Source of the DNA: Candidatus Nanoarchaeia archaeon
GTDB taxonomy: Archaea; Nanobdellota; Nanobdellia; JAQUSD01
NCBI GenBank assembly: GCA_028715295.1
Contig: JAQUSD010000005.1
Coordinates: 1-39,434 of the forward strand
DNA length: 39,434 nt
Direction of reading: 5' to 3'
Shown: positions 26,853 to 35,372 of the stretch, piece by piece
How the letters are laid out: every line of letters begins with the position of its first letter
Position numbering within the stretch: position 1 is the first letter of the stretch
Translations under genes and position numbers: made by a program
Notes under the pieces: model-generated
Told to the model about the DNA's origin: nothing
Database searches by the model: none
What the model saw: only the letters and a program-made list of their open reading frames with translations

Positions 26853-27113
26853 ATGAGAGCATTGACTTTGAAGGAAATACTTGATAAAAAAGTGATAAGC
26901 GGGGTTAACAGCAGAAACTCTGATGAGTTAGCAAAGCTTTCAGAAGACGCGCTTGGAAAATTATTCTTTGCTTTACAGCAGAATTTCGGAGCTTCGCAGG
27001 ATGGTTATGTTATTCTTAATCCTGACAAAAAAACAGCTTATGAATTAATTTCATTCCTTGAAGGAACTTTTACAAAGAAATCAAGGTATAAGATGAAAAA
27101 GAGAAAATATTAA
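26853..27113 (+). CDS. hypothetical protein, 86 aa
   Basis: Intact ORF; no family recognised. Confidence 0.6.
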   Translation: MRALTLKEILDKKVISGVNSRNSDELAKLSEDALGKLFFALQQNFGASQDGYVILNPDKKTAYELISFLEGTFTKKSRYKMKKRKY

Positions 27114-27132
27114 CAACCAAACATTTATTAAT

Positions 27133-27170
27133 ACCATATTAATATAATATTAAGGTGATATTAATATGGT
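27133..27170. promoter_or_regulatory. 13-bp inverted repeat ACCATATTAATAT / ATATTAATATGGT over RelB-like start codon
   Basis: Arms 27133-27145 and 27158-27170 are perfect reverse complements; ATG at 27166-27168 lies in the right arm. Confidence 0.65.
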
Positions 27171-27402
27171 TCAAGCAATAGTTGATATTTCTGAAAGAAC
27201 TAACAGGATAATAAACATAATAAAGGCAAGATATGACTTAAAGGATAAGTCTGAGGCTATAGATAAAATGGCTGAGGAATATGAGATGGAAATTGCAGAG
27301 CCTGAACTTAGAACTGAATATATTGATAAACTTGAAAAGATAGAGAAAACTGCTAAATTTGTAGATTTAAATAATTTTGCAAGGGAGTTCGGTTTGGAAT
27401 GA
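27166..27402 (+). CDS. antitoxin (RelB / archaeal DUF2683-like)
   Basis: 78 aa upstream of and overlapping RelE-like toxin; IDISERTNRIINIIKARYDLKDKSEAIDKMAEEYE ribbon-helix-helix-like. Confidence 0.75.
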   Translation: MVQAIVDISERTNRIINIIKARYDLKDKSEAIDKMAEEYEMEIAEPELRTEYIDKLEKIEKTAKFVDLNNFAREFGLE

Positions 27403-27668
27403 GCTGTAAGCTTAAAATAGAACAAAGAGTTTTTAGCCTGTTTAAAAAATTTGAAAAAAAAGATAAAAGTCTGCTTGAAATCATTAACAGAAAAATTAAG
27501 AGAATACTTGAAAACCCAGAACAGTTTAAACCTCTGAGAGCACCTTTGCAAAATAAAAGAAGGGTTCATATAGGAAAATCTTTTGTTTTAGTGTATTCAT
27601 TTGATAAAAACTCAGAAACAGTATTTATACTTGATTTTGAACATCATGACAGGGTTTATAAAAAATAA
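27399..27668 (+). CDS. RelE/ParE-family toxin
   Basis: INRKIKRILENPEQFKPLRAPLQNKRRVHIGKSFVLVYSFDKNSETVFILDFEHHDRVYKK. Confidence 0.85.
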   Translation: MSCKLKIEQRVFSLFKKFEKKDKSLLEIINRKIKRILENPEQFKPLRAPLQNKRRVHIGKSFVLVYSFDKNSETVFILDFEHHDRVYKK

Positions 27669-27674
27669 AAGGAA

Positions 27675-27802
27675 TCCCGCTGGCCGGATTCGAACCAGCA
27701 ACCTCACGGTTACGGCTGATGGCATTTCACAGAAGGGCATGATATCCAAACCCCCTCCAGCCACATCTACAGCCGTGCGCTCTACCGTTGAGCTACAGCG
27801 GG
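27675..27802 (-). tRNA. tRNA-Tyr (anticodon GUA) with ~56-nt intron at position 37/38 (intron ~27711-27766)
   Basis: Exons CCCGCTGTAGCTCAACGGTAGAGCGCACGGCTGTAG + ACCGTGAGGTTGCTGGTTCGAATCCGGCCAGCGGG fold to a cloverleaf; intron end CAGCCG can pair with exon CGGCTG (BHB-type). Confidence 0.9.
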
Positions 27803-27842
27803 CTAAACCATTAACATAAAATTGAATTTATAAAGTTTGTCC

Positions 27843-29360
27843 TTAATTCTTATATTCCCCGATAAAGCTTATCTTGTTGGACTTTCTTGTTTTAAGCTTC
27901 CCTCTTGTGTTGTAAAATTTAATCTGGCTTGCAGGAAGCTTGATATTCCCAAGCAAACCTAATTTGGTTTTTACTTTATAAGTAAATATTCTTTCTTCCT
28001 TAGGGGTCATTTTGTCTATTTTCCAAACAAGTTCATGTCCACTTTTTATCTTTCTTATCTCAGGCTTTGCAGGACTGAAATCACCCACATGAGAAACAAA
28101 TTCAGGTATTTTCTCAATTACTTTAACATCCCTGAAAGGCTGTTTTGCAATGTTCTTAAACTTAACAACCATTTTACCTTCTGTTGCATGTTCTGCCTGT
28201 TTCTTTTCTGTAAGAGATTTTTCAATTACAACTCCTCTATTGCTCCACCAAAACATATACCCCAGTGCTGCAATAATGAAAGGAAGTATTAGAATAGGGA
28301 TAAATGTAACCTTGTAACCAACTTTTTTTGTTTCTCCTGAATCAAGCGGAACTTCCCATACAATTGCATTGCCTGTAATCTGGGCACCTTCAATGCTCCC
28401 AACTGTTAAAATCCTTTCAATGAAATTCATCGGTTTTTCAATAACTTTCACTCCTGTTGCTGTCCCTTCATTTTCGAGAGTGACTTCAACAGTTTTTCCG
28501 AAAATGCTTATGCTTTCAACTGAGTTTTCATTTATTTCCGAATATCCCGCTATATCAAAATAAATCTTTTTTGAAAGCACCACATTTGCGTTATGCATTA
28601 TCTTGATATCAAGATAATAAGCATCAGGTGAAAGGGTTTCCCCAAGATTTATTTCTTTAATATAAGTTGTTTTATCCACACCTTCTATGTTTAATTTATC
28701 AGTTATTTTCTGAACCAGCAGAGTGCCCCGCATTAATCTTATTTCAACATCTGTTTCAATCCTTTCCCTTAACTGATTGTCTATAATGAGAGTTAGTTCA
28801 GCAGGGTTTCTTGTATCAGAAATACTTATTGGAAAGGAAACTGAATAAAGAGAAACTTTAGAATAATCAATAGCAGTTTCAACAGGAACTTCAACAATAA
28901 TTGAAGGGAGTTCCCCCAGTATTCTTGCTGTTAACTGCAAATCTTCAATTGTCTTATGGTAGGTATCTTCGGCTATAATGCTGAATATTGTGTTTCTTTT
29001 TGAAACACCATAATCTGGAAAAGCTTGTTCAGGAACTCCAATTCTTACAAGAACTGACTGAGAACCCTTAAATGGTTCTACTGTGAATTTTGAAGGAGTT
29101 ATTGAACATGATGTGTATGACACTTCACCTTCAATCCCTGAAAAACGAGTTTTTAGAGGATCACATCTTAATACAATGTTCTGCTGAGGCCCTCTGTCAG
29201 CAGTAAATGTAATATTATAATACAAATCATTCCCAGCATATATTGTATTATTGATAACAGAAACTTCATATCTTAATGCTGATACAGCAGTAAAAGCAAC
29301 AAGAGATGCAAAAATCAATGCTAAATACCTGCCTTTCATCACTTTAAATAACATGCTCAA
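27843..29360 (-). CDS. secreted/membrane protein with beta-sandwich (DUF11/NEW3-like) domains
   Basis: Signal peptide MKGRYLALIFASLVAFTAVSA; beta-rich ectodomain; TM ILILPFIIAALGYMFWW; C-terminal DUF11-like region after the TM. Confidence 0.7.
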   Translation of the reverse strand: MSMLFKVMKGRYLALIFASLVAFTAVSALRYEVSVINNTIYAGNDLYYNITFTADRGPQQNIVLRCDPLKTRFSGIEGEVSYTSCSITPSKFTVEPFKGSQSVLVRIGVPEQAFPDYGVSKRNTIFSIIAEDTYHKTIEDLQLTARILGELPSIIVEVPVETAIDYSKVSLYSVSFPISISDTRNPAELTLIIDNQLRERIETDVEIRLMRGTLLVQKITDKLNIEGVDKTTYIKEINLGETLSPDAYYLDIKIMHNANVVLSKKIYFDIAGYSEINENSVESISIFGKTVEVTLENEGTATGVKVIEKPMNFIERILTVGSIEGAQITGNAIVWEVPLDSGETKKVGYKVTFIPILILPFIIAALGYMFWWSNRGVVIEKSLTEKKQAEHATEGKMVVKFKNIAKQPFRDVKVIEKIPEFVSHVGDFSPAKPEIRKIKSGHELVWKIDKMTPKEERIFTYKVKTKLGLLGNIKLPASQIKFYNTRGKLKTRKSNKISFIGEYKN

Positions 29361-29376
29361 AGTTTATATAATTTTT

Positions 29377-29937
29377 CTAAGCATAATCCAGCTCTAGCTG
29401 TTCCATAAGATCATCTATGTCTGCCTTAAGCTCGTTCATGTCTCCGTTATTGTCTAATGTATACTTTGCTCTCCTGAATGTTTCTTCAAGCTTGAAAAGC
29501 TTCCATTCAGTTCTTTCCTGTTTTTCAAATTCTTCAAGGGTTTTAGGAGCATCTTCTCTTGCTCTTGACTTCATCCTTTCAAATCTTATTTCAGGCTTTG
29601 CATCAACCAGTATTAAGATATATTCATCACCAAACCTTTCATGTAGAACATTATCATCAGATGGAAGTCTTATACCTGAAACAACTACTTTTTCCCACTC
29701 TTCTTTTTCTATTCTGTCTGCAACTTTTTCAAGCCAGTAGGTTTTTCCATGCTTATCTCTCATATCTTCTGAAACTTCTACAGAATTTTCCCTGCTTAAT
29801 TCCATACCTCTTCTTTTTGTTTCTTCCCTTACTAAGTCGCCAACAGTTATTTTCTTAAACTCATATTTTTTAACAAGATAATCAGCAACAGCATCTTTTC
29901 CTGCGCCGATTGTTCCTGCAAGTCCGAGAACTATCAT
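29377..29937 (-). CDS. P-loop nucleotide kinase (dephospho-CoA/adenylate kinase-like, UPF0200-type)
   Basis: MIVLGLAGTIGAGKDAVADYLVKKYEF Walker A; VVVSGIRLPSDD; RFERMKSRAREDAPKTLEEF. Confidence 0.82.
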   Translation of the reverse strand: MIVLGLAGTIGAGKDAVADYLVKKYEFKKITVGDLVREETKRRGMELSRENSVEVSEDMRDKHGKTYWLEKVADRIEKEEWEKVVVSGIRLPSDDNVLHERFGDEYILILVDAKPEIRFERMKSRAREDAPKTLEEFEKQERTEWKLFKLEETFRRAKYTLDNNGDMNELKADIDDLMEQLELDYA

Positions 29938-30015
29938 CTAACATTTAATGAATTGGTTAAATCTTATAAGATTTATTGTTTTTAAGATACTCTTAAATAA
30001 TACAGTATATTATTT

Positions 30016-30780
30016 ATGACTATGAAGATAGGTTTTCCAAACAATCCAAGGAAAAATATTCTTGAAGAGATAAAATGGATTGGGGAAAACGGCTTTGATT
30101 TTGTAGACTTGTTTCTGGAAGAAGATAAAGCAGTCCCTGAAAAAATAAATGTGCCTGCTGTAAGAAAAATGCTTGACAAGTATAAATTAGGTGCAGTAGG
30201 ACATACTGCATGGTATTTCCCTATAGGTTCTCCTGCTAAAGGACTTAGAAAAGCTGCTGTTGAAGAAGCAAAACGATATTTTAATGTTCTTCATAGATTA
30301 AATGTAAAATTAGTTACTATCCATGCCAACTGGGCGCCTGGCATGTTTAAGGCAGAAGAATCAATTGCATTTCAGACAGAAACACTAAAATCCCTTGTAA
30401 AGGAAGCAAAAAAATACAAACTTACTGTCATATACGAGCCTATTGACACTTCAAAAGATACTTTGGAAAATGTTTCTAAAATATTAAATAATGTCCCGGG
30501 TTTATACCTGCTTCTTGATTTTGGACATGCTAATTTGTTTGACAGAACACCTGAAGAATTCATCAGGAAGTTCCACAAAAAACTCAAACATGTACATATG
30601 CATGACAATAATGGAAGAGAAGACCAGCATCTGCCTTTGGGTATGGGAAATATGAACTTGGATAATGTGATTAAACTGTTAAAGAGATACTATGATGGAA
30701 CAATAACTCTGGAAATATTTTCAAGAGATAAAGATTATGTTTTATTAAGTAGAGATAAACTAAAAAAGTTGCTTAAATAA
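30016..30780 (+). CDS. sugar phosphate isomerase/epimerase (xylose isomerase-like TIM barrel)
   Basis: LVTIHANWAPG, VIYEPIDTS, LLLDFGHANLF, LKHVHMHDNNGREDQHLPLGMGNM, ITLEIFS. Confidence 0.88.
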   Translation: MTMKIGFPNNPRKNILEEIKWIGENGFDFVDLFLEEDKAVPEKINVPAVRKMLDKYKLGAVGHTAWYFPIGSPAKGLRKAAVEEAKRYFNVLHRLNVKLVTIHANWAPGMFKAEESIAFQTETLKSLVKEAKKYKLTVIYEPIDTSKDTLENVSKILNNVPGLYLLLDFGHANLFDRTPEEFIRKFHKKLKHVHMHDNNGREDQHLPLGMGNMNLDNVIKLLKRYYDGTITLEIFSRDKDYVLLSRDKLKKLLK

Positions 30781-30783
30781 TCC

Positions 30784-31020
30784 TTAAAGCCATTCTCCAG
30801 TTAATCCACGATGTGCAAGAATAAATCCTATAAAAGCTATTGCACTCGCAAATACCGCTCTTAAATAACCTAAAAGAGTTATTGAATTGTTTATAACAGC
30901 ATCATAAACTATTGGTTCAAATATTAATGGAAATGACACAGAAGTGAATATAATTCCTATAACCACATATGTAAAGTTTATAGCAACTTTGACTTCTTTT
31001 TCTTTCATTGTTTCATTCAC
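30784..31020 (-). CDS. small membrane protein, 78 aa (paralogue of 34387-34650)
   Basis: Multiple TM segments; C-term GFILAHRGLTGEWL. Confidence 0.65.
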   Translation of the reverse strand: MNETMKEKEVKVAINFTYVVIGIIFTSVSFPLIFEPIVYDAVINNSITLLGYLRAVFASAIAFIGFILAHRGLTGEWL

Positions 31021-31031
31021 GCCTTTAATTA

Positions 31032-31514
31032 TTATATTATTTTTCTTTTTATTTTTTTAAGCTCTTCATCTGTCTTTTTGTATTTAACTGCTAAATGTCC
31101 TGATATAACTGGCTCAAGACGGTATTTTGCAAAGAAAGGGTCTTTTTTATAAGCAGATTTTTTATTAAGATTTTTCAGGTTGATATTGTAAAAAGCGTCT
31201 TTTTTTCTGTTACTATACCTAGGCACAATATGACAGTGTATGTGTGGCTGGTAGTTACCTAGAATTTCATAATTCATGTGTACTGGCTTAAGGCTTTTTT
31301 GAAGTAGTTTAGCAACTTTTACAACACCATCCATAAACGCATCTCTTGTTTTTTTATCAAGCTCCATGAAATTTGTTTTATGCTGTTTGAGAGCAACTAT
31401 TGATTTTCCATATGTCTGCTGTGAATTTGAAAGAAAAGCATATACATATTCATCTTCATAAAGCGATATTTCAGATGATTTTTTTATTAAATCACACATT
31501 CTGCATTTTACCAT
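31032..31514 (-). CDS. HIT family hydrolase
   Basis: CRMCDLI; QPHIHCHIVPRY histidine triad. Confidence 0.92.
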   Translation of the reverse strand: MVKCRMCDLIKKSSEISLYEDEYVYAFLSNSQQTYGKSIVALKQHKTNFMELDKKTRDAFMDGVVKVAKLLQKSLKPVHMNYEILGNYQPHIHCHIVPRYSNRKKDAFYNINLKNLNKKSAYKKDPFFAKYRLEPVISGHLAVKYKKTDEELKKIKRKII

Positions 31515-32017
31515 TTTATCTCTTTTTCCATTTCATATATATTTTTAACTTCTTTAACATGGTTTATACTCTCTTTTAGTTCTGTGTGTAATGGTTTTGA
31601 TATTAATTCCTTAAGAACAAGAACCTCAACATCATCTTTTCTTAATCTTAAAAGTCCAAGTGTTGAGAACACACTTGCTGAAACCCCGAGAACAATTATT
31701 TTATTGCACCATTCTGAAAGTTTTTGATGCACTTCACTGAAGGATTTAGCCTCTGTTTTTTTATCAATCAAACTCTCATACTTAAATTCATAATTCTTTG
31801 GGCAGAAAACATGCACTTCCCCCCCAGAGTTTCTGTCATAGAGTTTTGCAACTTCAAGAGAAACTTCTTCCCCTGCAATTATCCCAAGTTCGCAGTGAGT
31901 ATTTGAAAGTAGTTTGGCCAGTCTTTTAATTATATGATTGATATCTTTTTTTTCAGCTTTTGAATGCTTGTATAATTGATTAAAGCTTTCAGAACTTATA
32001 ACAGCTATTTTTTCCAT
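31508..32017 (-). CDS. hypothetical protein, 169 aa, Rossmann-like (tentative SLOG-like)
   Basis: ELGIIAGEEVSLEVAKLY...GEVHVFCPKN...NKIIVLGVSASVFSTLGL. Confidence 0.55.
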   Translation of the reverse strand: MEKIAVISSESFNQLYKHSKAEKKDINHIIKRLAKLLSNTHCELGIIAGEEVSLEVAKLYDRNSGGEVHVFCPKNYEFKYESLIDKKTEAKSFSEVHQKLSEWCNKIIVLGVSASVFSTLGLLRLRKDDVEVLVLKELISKPLHTELKESINHVKEVKNIYEMEKEIKW

Positions 32018-32052
32018 ATATAAAAAAAGCCATCTTTCTTATTAATACTTTT

Positions 32053-32373
32053 TCATACAGAACTTAAAATTGCATTGATTAAGTCCTTGCCTTTTTCACT
32101 TGCCTTGAATTTTTCTCCTGATTTTTCTATAATTCCTGATTCAGTAAACTTACTCAAGGTTCTTTTCAGCCCTTCTTCTTCCATAGGTGTGGTGTTAAGG
32201 ATTTCTTCAAATGAATCCTGATTATTTTCAATAATGCATCTCATCACAAGAAACCTTTTGTAATTACCTAATAAAGAGATATCCCTTGTAAACTCTTTTT
32301 GATTATATCCATGCTTTACATAACAGTGTATTAATTGAACAGAAAGTTTGCTTAAAAAATACGCTTCTTCCAT
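32053..32373 (-). CDS. winged-helix-like protein, 106 aa
   Basis: FEEILNTTPMEEEGLKRTLSKFTESGIIEKSGEKFKASEKGKDLI. Confidence 0.6.
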   Translation of the reverse strand: MEEAYFLSKLSVQLIHCYVKHGYNQKEFTRDISLLGNYKRFLVMRCIIENNQDSFEEILNTTPMEEEGLKRTLSKFTESGIIEKSGEKFKASEKGKDLINAILSSV

Positions 32374-32415
32374 AATCTATATTTATTAGAACAAGTTTTT
32401 AAATTTTTTTAATTG

Positions 32416-32691
32416 CTAAAACTTAGTCTGTTGTTTCTGTGGCCTTGGATTGAAACCTACCCCTAATTTGTCAAGAAGTTCTTTCATAAGTTTTGCTCTT
32501 TTCTGAAGTTCTTCTTTGTTCTGGACTTCTTTGTTGTTTACAACCCACAGTATGCCTTCAAGTTTCTTGGAGACCAATGCTCCAATTTCTTTAATTTCGC
32601 TTTCTGTTAATTCAATGTTCATTTTAAGTAATTTAAAAAAGAAGTAGTATTTAAATAATATTGATAGATGTCCGATATTTCCGATAATCAT
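32416..32691 (-). CDS. hypothetical small protein (likely start MNIELTESEIKE, ~68 aa)
   Basis: Charged helical ORF with promoter-like upstream sequence. Confidence 0.55.
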   Translation of the reverse strand: MIIGNIGHLSILFKYYFFFKLLKMNIELTESEIKEIGALVSKKLEGILWVVNNKEVQNKEELQKRAKLMKELLDKLGVGFNPRPQKQQTKF

Positions 32692-32849
32692 TTATACTGG
32701 CAGTCTAAGAAATCTTTTTGGGCCTTTGACCATTTTTTATCTGGATTTTTTTTAATCCATTCAACATGTTTGTCTATGAAATCCATTCTATCTTTTAGAT
32801 TTTGTTCCTTTTCTTTTTCAAGCTGTTTAAGATTAATTTTTACATTCAT
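32688..32849 (-). CDS. 53-aa microprotein, partner of upstream nucleotidyltransferase
   Basis: MNVKINLKQLEKEKEQNLKDRMDFIDKHVEWIKKNPDKKWSKAQKDFLDCQYK*; ATGA overlap with stop of 32846..33433; below ORF-track cutoff. Confidence 0.7.
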   Translation of the reverse strand: MNVKINLKQLEKEKEQNLKDRMDFIDKHVEWIKKNPDKKWSKAQKDFLDCQYK

Positions 32850-33433
32850 TGTATTAACTTTAATTTGTGAGAAACTTTAAGCTTTTCTGTAAAATATTGT
32901 AGTTTTTCTTTGTCTAATTTGTCTTTGACTAACTGGTAAATATGTCTTGCATCTTCTATATCTTTTTGACTTCCTAAAAATAACTTAAATGGAATCTGTA
33001 AATGAAGAGGCGAAATTTTTATTTTGTAGTCCTTAATCTTTACCTCAAAAGAATTGTTTAAGGTGTACTCATCAAGTTCATTTTTGGAAAATTTAACTTC
33101 CATATTTGGTATAAAAACATCTTTTCTGAAAAATCTTATATTGGAGCCATTCTTTAAAGTTTCATAAGCTTCTTTAATATTAATAGTCATACATTCAAAT
33201 TCAGTTAAATTGTTCCACATATCTTCAAATTTATCAAACCCTAATCTAGGGATAAGAATATCAACATCTTCTGTAGCCCTGCTTCTGCCCAGTAAAATAG
33301 AAACATATCCAGATACAACTGAATAATTAATCTTTAATTTATCAAGTATTTTTGTAAAATCTATAACAAATTTATCCAGTTTGTTTATTTCTTTATCTAA
33401 AACAATGGCATTTTCGGATATTTCCATATACAT
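32846..33433 (-). CDS. nucleotidyltransferase-fold protein (AbiEii/DUF6036-like)
   Basis: INYSVVSGYVSILLGRSRATEDVDILI NTase core. Confidence 0.75.
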   Translation of the reverse strand: MYMEISENAIVLDKEINKLDKFVIDFTKILDKLKINYSVVSGYVSILLGRSRATEDVDILIPRLGFDKFEDMWNNLTEFECMTINIKEAYETLKNGSNIRFFRKDVFIPNMEVKFSKNELDEYTLNNSFEVKIKDYKIKISPLHLQIPFKLFLGSQKDIEDARHIYQLVKDKLDKEKLQYFTEKLKVSHKLKLIQ

Positions 33434-33497
33434 TAACTTCAGTTATAGATTAATATACTTTGAGATTTGGTGTTCGGTATTTCCCATAATCTAAAAA

Positions 33498-33755
33498 CTA
33501 GTATCTCTTAAAATAAATTTTTGCATCATAGGTTGCTGATACAATAGGCTTTTCTGTAAATACAGGCGCATCATTTAGGAAAATCAGGTTCAGTTTTTCC
33601 ATCTTTAAAAGAGACATTGCAAGCAAACTGTATTTCTCAAATTCGTTTTCTAATTCTGCAGTCTCTGCTATCTCCCTAAGTGATAACTTTTTATCGCCTT
33701 TTACTATTGCTTTAAGCACTTTTATATCGAATTTATTTAATTCAGTGTTTTCCAT
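33498..33755 (-). CDS. small wHTH-like protein, 85 aa
   Basis: NKFDIKVLKAIVKGDKKLSLREIAETAELENEF. Confidence 0.55.
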   Translation of the reverse strand: MENTELNKFDIKVLKAIVKGDKKLSLREIAETAELENEFEKYSLLAMSLLKMEKLNLIFLNDAPVFTEKPIVSATYDAKIYFKRY

Positions 33756-33819
33756 AAGAAAGCCTTAGAATATACTACTTTTAAGTGTTTTGGTGGTGGG
33801 GAACACTTACAAAATATGC

Positions 33820-34236
33820 CTACTGTTTTAAAATATACTTAATTATTCTGTCAAGGTGTTCTTTCTTTATCTCTCCCTGCTCTTTGTATTTCCCCTGAAT
33901 TTTGAAATATTTGATTCTCTTTTTTATACTCTGAGGGATTAAGAAATGCGTTAATTTGTCCCACCAGTTTCCTTCAGGAGCCATGCCCACGGCAATCAGA
34001 ATAATTTTCTTTTCTTTTAATTTATCCCAGTTGTTTTTAAGAAATCTAACTGCGGGCATTTTTGCCCCATACACCCCGGACATGACTATTAAGCTGGTAT
34101 AAACAGCAAGTTCTTCAGGCTTGACTTTGTCAATTTCAAAAACTATGTATTTCAATTCATTATGGAGCCATTCAGCATATTTTTTAGTTGAACCATAAAC
34201 AGAATTGTATACTATTGCAGTTTTTGACTTGTTCAT
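33820..34236 (-). CDS. flavodoxin-like domain protein
   Basis: TAIVYNSVYGSTKKYAEWL; LIVMSGVYGAKMPAVRFLKNNWDKLKEKKIILIAVG. Confidence 0.85.
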   Translation of the reverse strand: MNKSKTAIVYNSVYGSTKKYAEWLHNELKYIVFEIDKVKPEELAVYTSLIVMSGVYGAKMPAVRFLKNNWDKLKEKKIILIAVGMAPEGNWWDKLTHFLIPQSIKKRIKYFKIQGKYKEQGEIKKEHLDRIIKYILKQ

Positions 34237-34275
34237 AACACAGAATTATCTTTTCCCGCTTTTAAAAATTTCTTA

Positions 34276-34348
34276 AGCCTCAGGCGAGAGTCGAACTCGC
34301 GACCTCTGCCTTACCAAGGCAGCGCCACTACCACTGTGCTACTGAGGC
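34276..34348 (-). tRNA. tRNA-Thr (anticodon GGU)
   Basis: GCCTCAGTAGCACAGTGGTAGTGGCGCTGCCTTGGTAAGGCAGAGGTCGCGAGTTCGACTCTCGCCTGAGGC. Confidence 0.95.
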
Positions 34349-34386
34349 ATAAATTTTAGAGAATTATATTTTATTTATAAAGTTAT

Positions 34387-34650
34387 TTATATCCAATATT
34401 CAGTCACGCCTTTGTGCATTAAGCAGAAACCAAGCATGCCCATTGCACTTAAACCAACACAGGTTATGTAAGAATTTAATGGAAGCCTTGAACCATACGT
34501 TATTATATCAAAGATTATTATCTCAAACTGGTAAAGATATGAAAATGCAGATATCGTGCCTCCAAAAAATGTTAAGGGATAATTTCTTTTTCTTACCCCT
34601 TTAAGCGAATGATAATGTCTTACATTATGGAAAAATTCCTTGATTTTCAT
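34387..34650 (-). CDS. small membrane protein, ~87 aa (paralogue of 30784-31020)
   Basis: MKIKEFFHNVRHYHS... C-term AMGMLGFCLMHKGVTEYWI; shorter start than ORF track preferred. Confidence 0.65.
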   Translation of the reverse strand: MKIKEFFHNVRHYHSLKGVRKRNYPLTFFGGTISAFSYLYQFEIIIFDIITYGSRLPLNSYITCVGLSAMGMLGFCLMHKGVTEYWI

Positions 34651-34931
34651 TTCTTTTTTGCTCTGCCCCTGCCTTTTGTTGATTTGAATACCAGCTTTCT
34701 GCATTGTCCGCATTTTATTTTGTAAGGCCATTCAATTATTGCAGTAATCGGCCCATACTCATATGCGCAGTTTGGACATTTGTAAGCAACTGTTGTTTCT
34801 TCTTCCCCCTCCTTTCTGTATACAACTACTAAGTCGGGAGTGTAGGCATAAGAAGCGATCTTGCCTTCCATTCCCCACTTCTTTGCTTTTTCTGATTCAA
34901 ATTTTAACGATTCCATAATAGAAACACACAC
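34647..34931 (-). CDS. zinc-ribbon protein (likely start MESLKFES)
   Basis: YKCPNCAYEYGP...KIKCGQCRKLVFKSTKGRGRAKKK. Confidence 0.75.
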   Translation of the reverse strand: MCVSIMESLKFESEKAKKWGMEGKIASYAYTPDLVVVYRKEGEEETTVAYKCPNCAYEYGPITAIIEWPYKIKCGQCRKLVFKSTKGRGRAKKK

Positions 34932-35000
34932 ATCATAATTTAAAATGTTTATGGTAATATGAGATATATTTAAGAATAAGGAAATAATACATATAAACTA

Positions 35001-35333
35001 ATGAATAAGAAGGCTCAAGAACTTCCAATACAAACAATTGTAATACTTGCCATTGCAGTTCTTGTTGCTGTGGTGGTTGTAATATTCTTTGTTACTTCAC
35101 AGGCGCAGTCTGCAACAGGGTTAGGTCAGTTCCAGCAGGGAGCAACAGGAGACACGAATTTAGCTGGGAGAACAGCGGCCTGCAATATAGCGTGCGTAAC
35201 TTATAATTTTGTAGATACTACTGGAGATGGAACATGTGATAATTCAGATGTTTTCTGCGCAAATAACAGGTGTCCTTTAGGGTTTACATGTCCTACATCA
35301 TGTTCATTTACATGTCCAGAACCTGCTGAATAA
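35001..35333 (+). CDS. pilin-like N-terminus fused to Cys-rich, Ca-loop-like domain
   Basis: MNKKAQELPIQTIVILAIAVLVAVVVVIFF; CNIACVTYNFVDTTGDGTCDNSDVFCANNRCPLGFTCPTSCSFTC. Confidence 0.75.
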   Translation: MNKKAQELPIQTIVILAIAVLVAVVVVIFFVTSQAQSATGLGQFQQGATGDTNLAGRTAACNIACVTYNFVDTTGDGTCDNSDVFCANNRCPLGFTCPTSCSFTCPEPAE

Positions 35334-35372
35334 TCAGTTAATTTTATATTAAACATTTATTTTTAATATATA

